This document shows positions 5,088 to 7,491 of a stretch of DNA of 7,491 nt, piece by piece. The notes under the pieces are model-generated. The model ran no database searches and was not told the origin of the DNA. It saw only the letters and a program-made list of their open reading frames with translations. The stretch is taken from positions 1-7,491 of the forward strand of contig JBOFLG010000164.1 in the NCBI GenBank assembly GCA_051657745.1, read 5' to 3'. This stretch comes from JBOFLG01 sp051657745 (GTDB lineage: Bacteria > Actinomycetota > Actinomycetes > Actinomycetales > Dermatophilaceae). Both the position numbers and the translations under genes were made by a program. Position 1 is the stretch's first letter; every line of letters starts with the position of its first letter.

Positions 5088-6602
5088 ATGAATGAGCTCA
5101 AGACTTACGACGTGCGCACCCACGGGTGCCAAATGAACGTGCACGACTCCGAGCGGCTCGCCGGTCTCCTCGAGACCGCTGGGTACGTCGATCACGCGTC
5201 CCTCCCGGTGGGGGAGCGAGCCGAGGTCGCCGACGTGGTCGTGTTCAACACCTGTGCGGTGCGCGAGAACGCCGACAACAAGTTGTACGGCAACCTTGGC
5301 CAGCTGCGCCCGGCCAAGCAGCGCAACCCCGACCTGCAAATCGCCGTCGGCGGCTGCCTGGCCCAGAAGGACCGGGCCACGATCGTCGAGCGAGCACCGT
5401 GGGTCGACGTCGTGTTCGGCACCCACAACGTGGGTAGCCTGCCGGCGCTCCTCGATCGCGCCCGCCACAACCGCCGCGCCGAGGTCGAGATCGCCGAGTC
5501 CCTCCAGGTATTCCCATCGACGCTGCCCACCCGGCGCGACTCCGCGTTCAGCGGGTGGGTGTCGATCTCGGTCGGCTGCAACAACACCTGCACGTTCTGC
5601 ATCGTCCCGAGTTTGCGCGGCACCGAGCAGGACCGTCGCCCCGGGGACATCCTCGCCGAGATCGAGGCGCTGGTTGACGACGGTGTCGTCGAGGTGACTC
5701 TCCTCGGTCAGAACGTCAACACCTACGGCGTTGAGTTCGGCGACCGGCTGGCATTCGGCAAGTTGTTGCGAGCCTGCGGCGACATCGCCGGCCTCGAGCG
5801 GGTGCGGTTCACCAGCCCGCACCCCGCCGCCTTCACCGACGATGTCATCGCCGCGATGGCCGAGACCCCCAATGTCATGCCGAGTCTGCACATGCCCTTG
5901 CAGGCCGGCTCCGACCGGGTTCTCAAGGCGATGCGACGCAGTTACCGCAGCGAGCGCTTCCTCGGCATCCTCGAGAAGGTGCGGGCGGCCATCCCCGACG
6001 CCGCGATCACCACCGACCTCATCGTCGGGTTCCCCGGCGAGACCGAGCAGGACTTCGCCGAGACGCTGCGGGTCGTCGAGGCGTCGCGGTTCTCCAGCGC
6101 GTTCACCTTTCAGTACTCGACACGGCCGGGCACGCCGGCTGCCACGATGGCCGATCAGGTGCCGAAAGCCGTTGTCCAGGAGCGGTTCGAGCGGCTGATC
6201 GAACTTCAGGATGCTGTGTCGTGGGCCGAGAACCGCCGGCTCGAGGGCCGTGCTGTGGAGGTGCTCGTCGCACCCGGCGAGGGCCGCAAGGACAACGAGA
6301 CGAACCGGATCAGCGGTCGGGCCCGCGACAACCGCCTCGTACACGTCGCTGTCCCGGATGGTGCGCCCCGCCCGCGCCCCGGAGATGCGGTCACGGCCGG
6401 GGTTACCTACGGCGCCCCACACCACCTTGTCGCCGACTCGGCCGTCGCCGGCGGCACGTGGGCGGTGCGCCGCACGGCGGGAGGCGACGCGTGGGCCGCG
6501 CTCCAGGGCGCCCCCGTGCCGGGGAAACCGGCGGTTGCTCTCGGGATGCCGTCCGTCGGCGCGCCGCCGCCGGCTCCGCAATCCCCGGGCTGCTCGGGAT
6601 AG
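5088..6602 (+). CDS. miaB: tRNA-2-methylthio-N6-dimethylallyladenosine synthase MiaB
   Basis: MiaB is a radical-SAM methylthiotransferase that adds a methylthio group to isopentenyl-A37 of tRNAs reading UNN codons, improving decoding fidelity. It has 504 residues. The N-terminal UPF0004 domain has cluster ligands Cys14 (THGCQMN), Cys56 (NTCAVRENA) and Cys90 (GGCLAQ). The radical-SAM CxxxCxxC is Cys164/168/171 (CNNTCTFC). A TRAM RNA-binding domain covers about 383-451. The last 50 residues are an Ala/Pro-rich tail beyond the normal domain end. The ATG at 5088 is chosen because the protein opens directly with TYDVRTHGCQMN; upstream codons overlap the permease. No Shine-Dalgarno is seen. TACCCT at 5072-5077 could be a -10 for a nearly leaderless transcript; otherwise miaB is read through from the exporter genes, whose stop is 23 nt away. 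Confidence 0.96.
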   Translation: MNELKTYDVRTHGCQMNVHDSERLAGLLETAGYVDHASLPVGERAEVADVVVFNTCAVRENADNKLYGNLGQLRPAKQRNPDLQIAVGGCLAQKDRATIVERAPWVDVVFGTHNVGSLPALLDRARHNRRAEVEIAESLQVFPSTLPTRRDSAFSGWVSISVGCNNTCTFCIVPSLRGTEQDRRPGDILAEIEALVDDGVVEVTLLGQNVNTYGVEFGDRLAFGKLLRACGDIAGLERVRFTSPHPAAFTDDVIAAMAETPNVMPSLHMPLQAGSDRVLKAMRRSYRSERFLGILEKVRAAIPDAAITTDLIVGFPGETEQDFAETLRVVEASRFSSAFTFQYSTRPGTPAATMADQVPKAVVQERFERLIELQDAVSWAENRRLEGRAVEVLVAPGEGRKDNETNRISGRARDNRLVHVAVPDGAPRPRPGDAVTAGVTYGAPHHLVADSAVAGGTWAVRRTAGGDAWAALQGAPVPGKPAVALGMPSVGAPPPAPQSPGCSG

Positions 6603-6675
6603 GGCGATGACCGCGGCGGCCAGGCAGGGAGGCCGGAGCGGGTTGGGGCAGGCCTATGAGACCCGACCGATCAGG

Positions 6676-6870
6676 TCAGATCAGGTGGGCGACCAGGGCA
6701 CCGAGCAGACCAAGAACGAGGATGACGCCCGCGACGGCAGCCATCAGCACTCGGCGTCGGCGGCGCGGGTTCGCGCCAGGTTCCGTCGGGGTGCCTGCCG
6801 CACGGTACAGATCGGTGGCGTCGTAGGGGTCCATGGGCAGTTCGGGGAGCCCCGATCTCCAGTGGCTCAC
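6676..6870 (-). CDS. small single-pass membrane protein, unknown function
   Basis: I do not recognise a family. The 64-residue protein starts with GTG at 6870, seven bases after a good AAGGAG. An internal ATG at 6834 has no ribosome site and is less likely. The N-terminal half is soluble and Asp/Pro-rich (MDPYDATDLYRAAG, residues 13-26). Residues 36-40 are five consecutive Arg, and about 41-61 form one hydrophobic span reaching almost to the C-terminus. By the positive-inside rule the N-terminus should be cytoplasmic, making this a tail-anchored-like topology. It is convergent with miaB, 73 nt from its stop. A TAGCCT hexamer (6916-6911 on the minus strand) is a possible -10, but no -35 is evident. 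Length and context fit the many uncharacterised small membrane proteins of actinobacteria. Confidence 0.7.
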   Translation of the reverse strand: MSHWRSGLPELPMDPYDATDLYRAAGTPTEPGANPRRRRRVLMAAVAGVILVLGLLGALVAHLI

Positions 6871-6877
6871 GGCAGCG

Positions 6878-6883
6878 CTCCTT
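6878..6883 (-). promoter_or_regulatory. ribosome binding site of the small membrane protein
   Basis: AAGGAG on the minus strand, seven bases before the GTG at 6870. This is one of the best Shine-Dalgarno matches in the window. It is the main reason for accepting this short gene and for choosing GTG over the internal ATG. Confidence 0.75.
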
Positions 6884-6927
6884 GTCGGCAGGTGATTCGC
6901 GGTCTATCTCAGGCTAGGGCGGCGGTG

Positions 6928-6953
6928 CCCGGCCGGATCGTCATCCGGCGGGG
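6928..6953. other. strong GC-rich hairpin in the intergenic region
   Basis: GCCGGAT (6932-6938) pairs perfectly with ATCCGGC (6943-6949) around a CGTC loop. After one G-G mismatch the stem is extended by CCC (6928-6930) with GGG (6951-6953). There is no T-run on either strand, so it is not a canonical intrinsic terminator. It lies upstream of the minus-strand small gene and before the truncated ORF and insertion sequence. It could be an operator, an RNA structure, or a T-less terminator of the kind proposed for actinobacteria. Confidence 0.5.
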
Positions 6954-7016
6954 TCAGTACACCTTCGGGCCGAACAGTCGAGGCCGGTGTCGTCCGTCGG
7001 TGGTACCTGACCCGCC

Positions 7017-7079
7017 ATGGACAACGCGCTGCGCCGGAGACGCCGCCCGACTTGGCTCATCCTGGTGGGGTTCTCGTGA
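7017..7079 (+). pseudogene. possible 5' stub of a membrane-protein gene cut by the insertion sequence
   Basis: This 20-codon ORF reads MDNALRRRRRPTWLILVGFS and then stops. A short cytoplasmic lead, an Arg cluster and the beginning of a hydrophobic segment look like the N-terminus of a membrane protein whose first span is cut off. The stop lies about 70 bp before the transposase start, where the left end of the insertion sequence is expected. No good ribosome site is seen, so it may be chance. If real, the rest of the gene should reappear beyond the right end of the element. Confidence 0.3.
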
Positions 7080-7491
7080 GCGCAGGCTCTTGACCTGTGG
7101 GTTTGCCGAGATTGGGCGCCGTTCTGGGGCACTAATCTAGGGTTGGTTTGTGGCGTACATCCGGACTGTGCGAACCGGGTCGGGCGCGACGGCCGTGCAG
7201 TTGGTGGCGAAGCGGCGGGGCCGCCGGTGGGTTCTGGAGCACGTCGGCTCGGCCCACGACGAGGTCGAGCTCGCGGTTCTGGTGGCGGCTGCGCAGGGCC
7301 GGCTCGAGCAGCTCCAGCCCGCGCTGGACCTGGGCATCGAGGTCCCGGCCCGGGCGGCTCAGATGGTGCCCTCACCGGTCACGGATCGGCTTGGGGTGGA
7401 GTTGCCGGGGCGGCAGAGCACTGAGCCGGTGGCCGCGCCGCGGGTCGTGGGGGCCAGCAGTGACCTGCTCTTGGAGGTCCTGGCCGGGATG
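7080..7491 (+). mobile_element. left part of an insertion sequence, probably IS1634 family
   Basis: This is inferred from the transposase N-terminus that begins at 7150 and runs off the window. The true left boundary and terminal inverted repeat cannot be fixed without the right end; the start given here is the likely outer limit. TAATCT (7133-7138) resembles a -10 element and lies 11 bases before the GTG, so the transposase message may be leaderless or nearly so. Confidence 0.55.
7150..7491 (+). CDS. transposase, IS1634-like, N-terminal fragment (runs off the window)
   Basis: 114 codons are visible from the GTG at 7150, with no stop before the window end. The opening VAYIRTVRTGSGATAVQLVA, then EHVGSAHDEVELAVLVAAA and LDLGIEVP, are the characteristic start of actinobacterial IS1634/IS1549-type transposases (DDE type, IS4-related). 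These carry this N-terminal domain before the catalytic core. The call rests on recognition from memory; the DDE residues lie outside the window, so activity cannot be judged. No ribosome site precedes the GTG. The hypothetical frames overlapping it on the minus strand are shadows. Confidence 0.78.
   Translation, partial: MAYIRTVRTGSGATAVQLVAKRRGRRWVLEHVGSAHDEVELAVLVAAAQGRLEQLQPALDLGIEVPARAAQMVPSPVTDRLGVELPGRQSTEPVAAPRVVGASSDLLLEVLAGM

Noticed and set aside
4980..6581. Long minus-strand open frame opposite miaB (533 codons)
   Set aside because: It mirrors the codon positions of the clearly real miaB; high GC leaves few stops in the antisense frame. The product has no recognisable domains.
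6603..6675. Terminator between the convergent miaB and small gene
   Set aside because: Only a 5-bp stem (CGGGT 6639-6643 with ACCCG 6661-6665, loop of 17) and a short GATCAGGT direct repeat (6669-6676, 6679-6686) are seen; no T-run, so not called.
6211..7140. Plus-strand open frame running from inside miaB to the insertion sequence (309 codons)
   Set aside because: Its first part is a +1 shadow of miaB and its second part covers the small minus-strand gene; Arg/Ser/Pro-rich translation is typical of out-of-frame high-GC sequence.
1..7491. tRNA, rRNA, CRISPR array or riboswitch
   Set aside because: No cloverleaf, rRNA-like stretch, spaced repeat array or known riboswitch core was recognised on either strand by eye; a covariance-model search would be needed to exclude small RNAs.

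Overview
The window is high-GC DNA from an actinobacterium. The evidence is the TANNNT-type promoters, an actinobacterial LexA box, a RecA with the C-terminal ending seen in mycobacteria and relatives, the recA-recX-miaB neighbourhood, and DrrAB-type transporter genes. A Micrococcales-like or neighbouring actinobacterial lineage is plausible, but the sequence alone does not fix the genus.

Layout, left to right. Positions 1-231 are a dense recA control region. It holds a pentanucleotide repeat, a near-perfect LexA box with its own -10 element, two same-orientation DnaA-box-like 9-mers, and a RecA-NDp (PafBC-type, LexA-independent) promoter. recA (232-2409) follows and is interrupted by a 364-residue intein with an apparently intact LAGLIDADG homing endonuclease. 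The intein sits in the DNA-binding loop L2, at the site used by the Mycobacterium leprae RecA intein and not the M. tuberculosis one. recX (2433-3104) follows after 23 nt.

A 140-nt gap after recX carries a 12-bp palindrome and a second RecA-NDp-like promoter. This promoter precedes an ABC-2 exporter pair: a DrrA-like ATPase (3245-4258) and a DrrB-like permease (4255-5064) joined by an ATGA overlap. miaB (5088-6602), a tRNA methylthiotransferase gene, begins 23 nt after the permease stop, so exporter and tRNA-modification gene may share a transcript. Convergent to miaB is a 64-codon gene on the minus strand (6676-6870) for a small single-span membrane protein with a strong ribosome binding site.

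The right end is accessory. It has a strong hairpin (6928-6953), a 20-codon ORF that looks like the stub of a membrane-protein gene, and the first 114 codons of a probable IS1634-family transposase running off the window.

Reading as a whole: this is a DNA-damage-response locus (recA, recX). From the promoter motifs I infer that the damage response may extend over an ABC exporter and miaB. Two selfish elements are present: an intein inside recA and an insertion sequence at the right edge.
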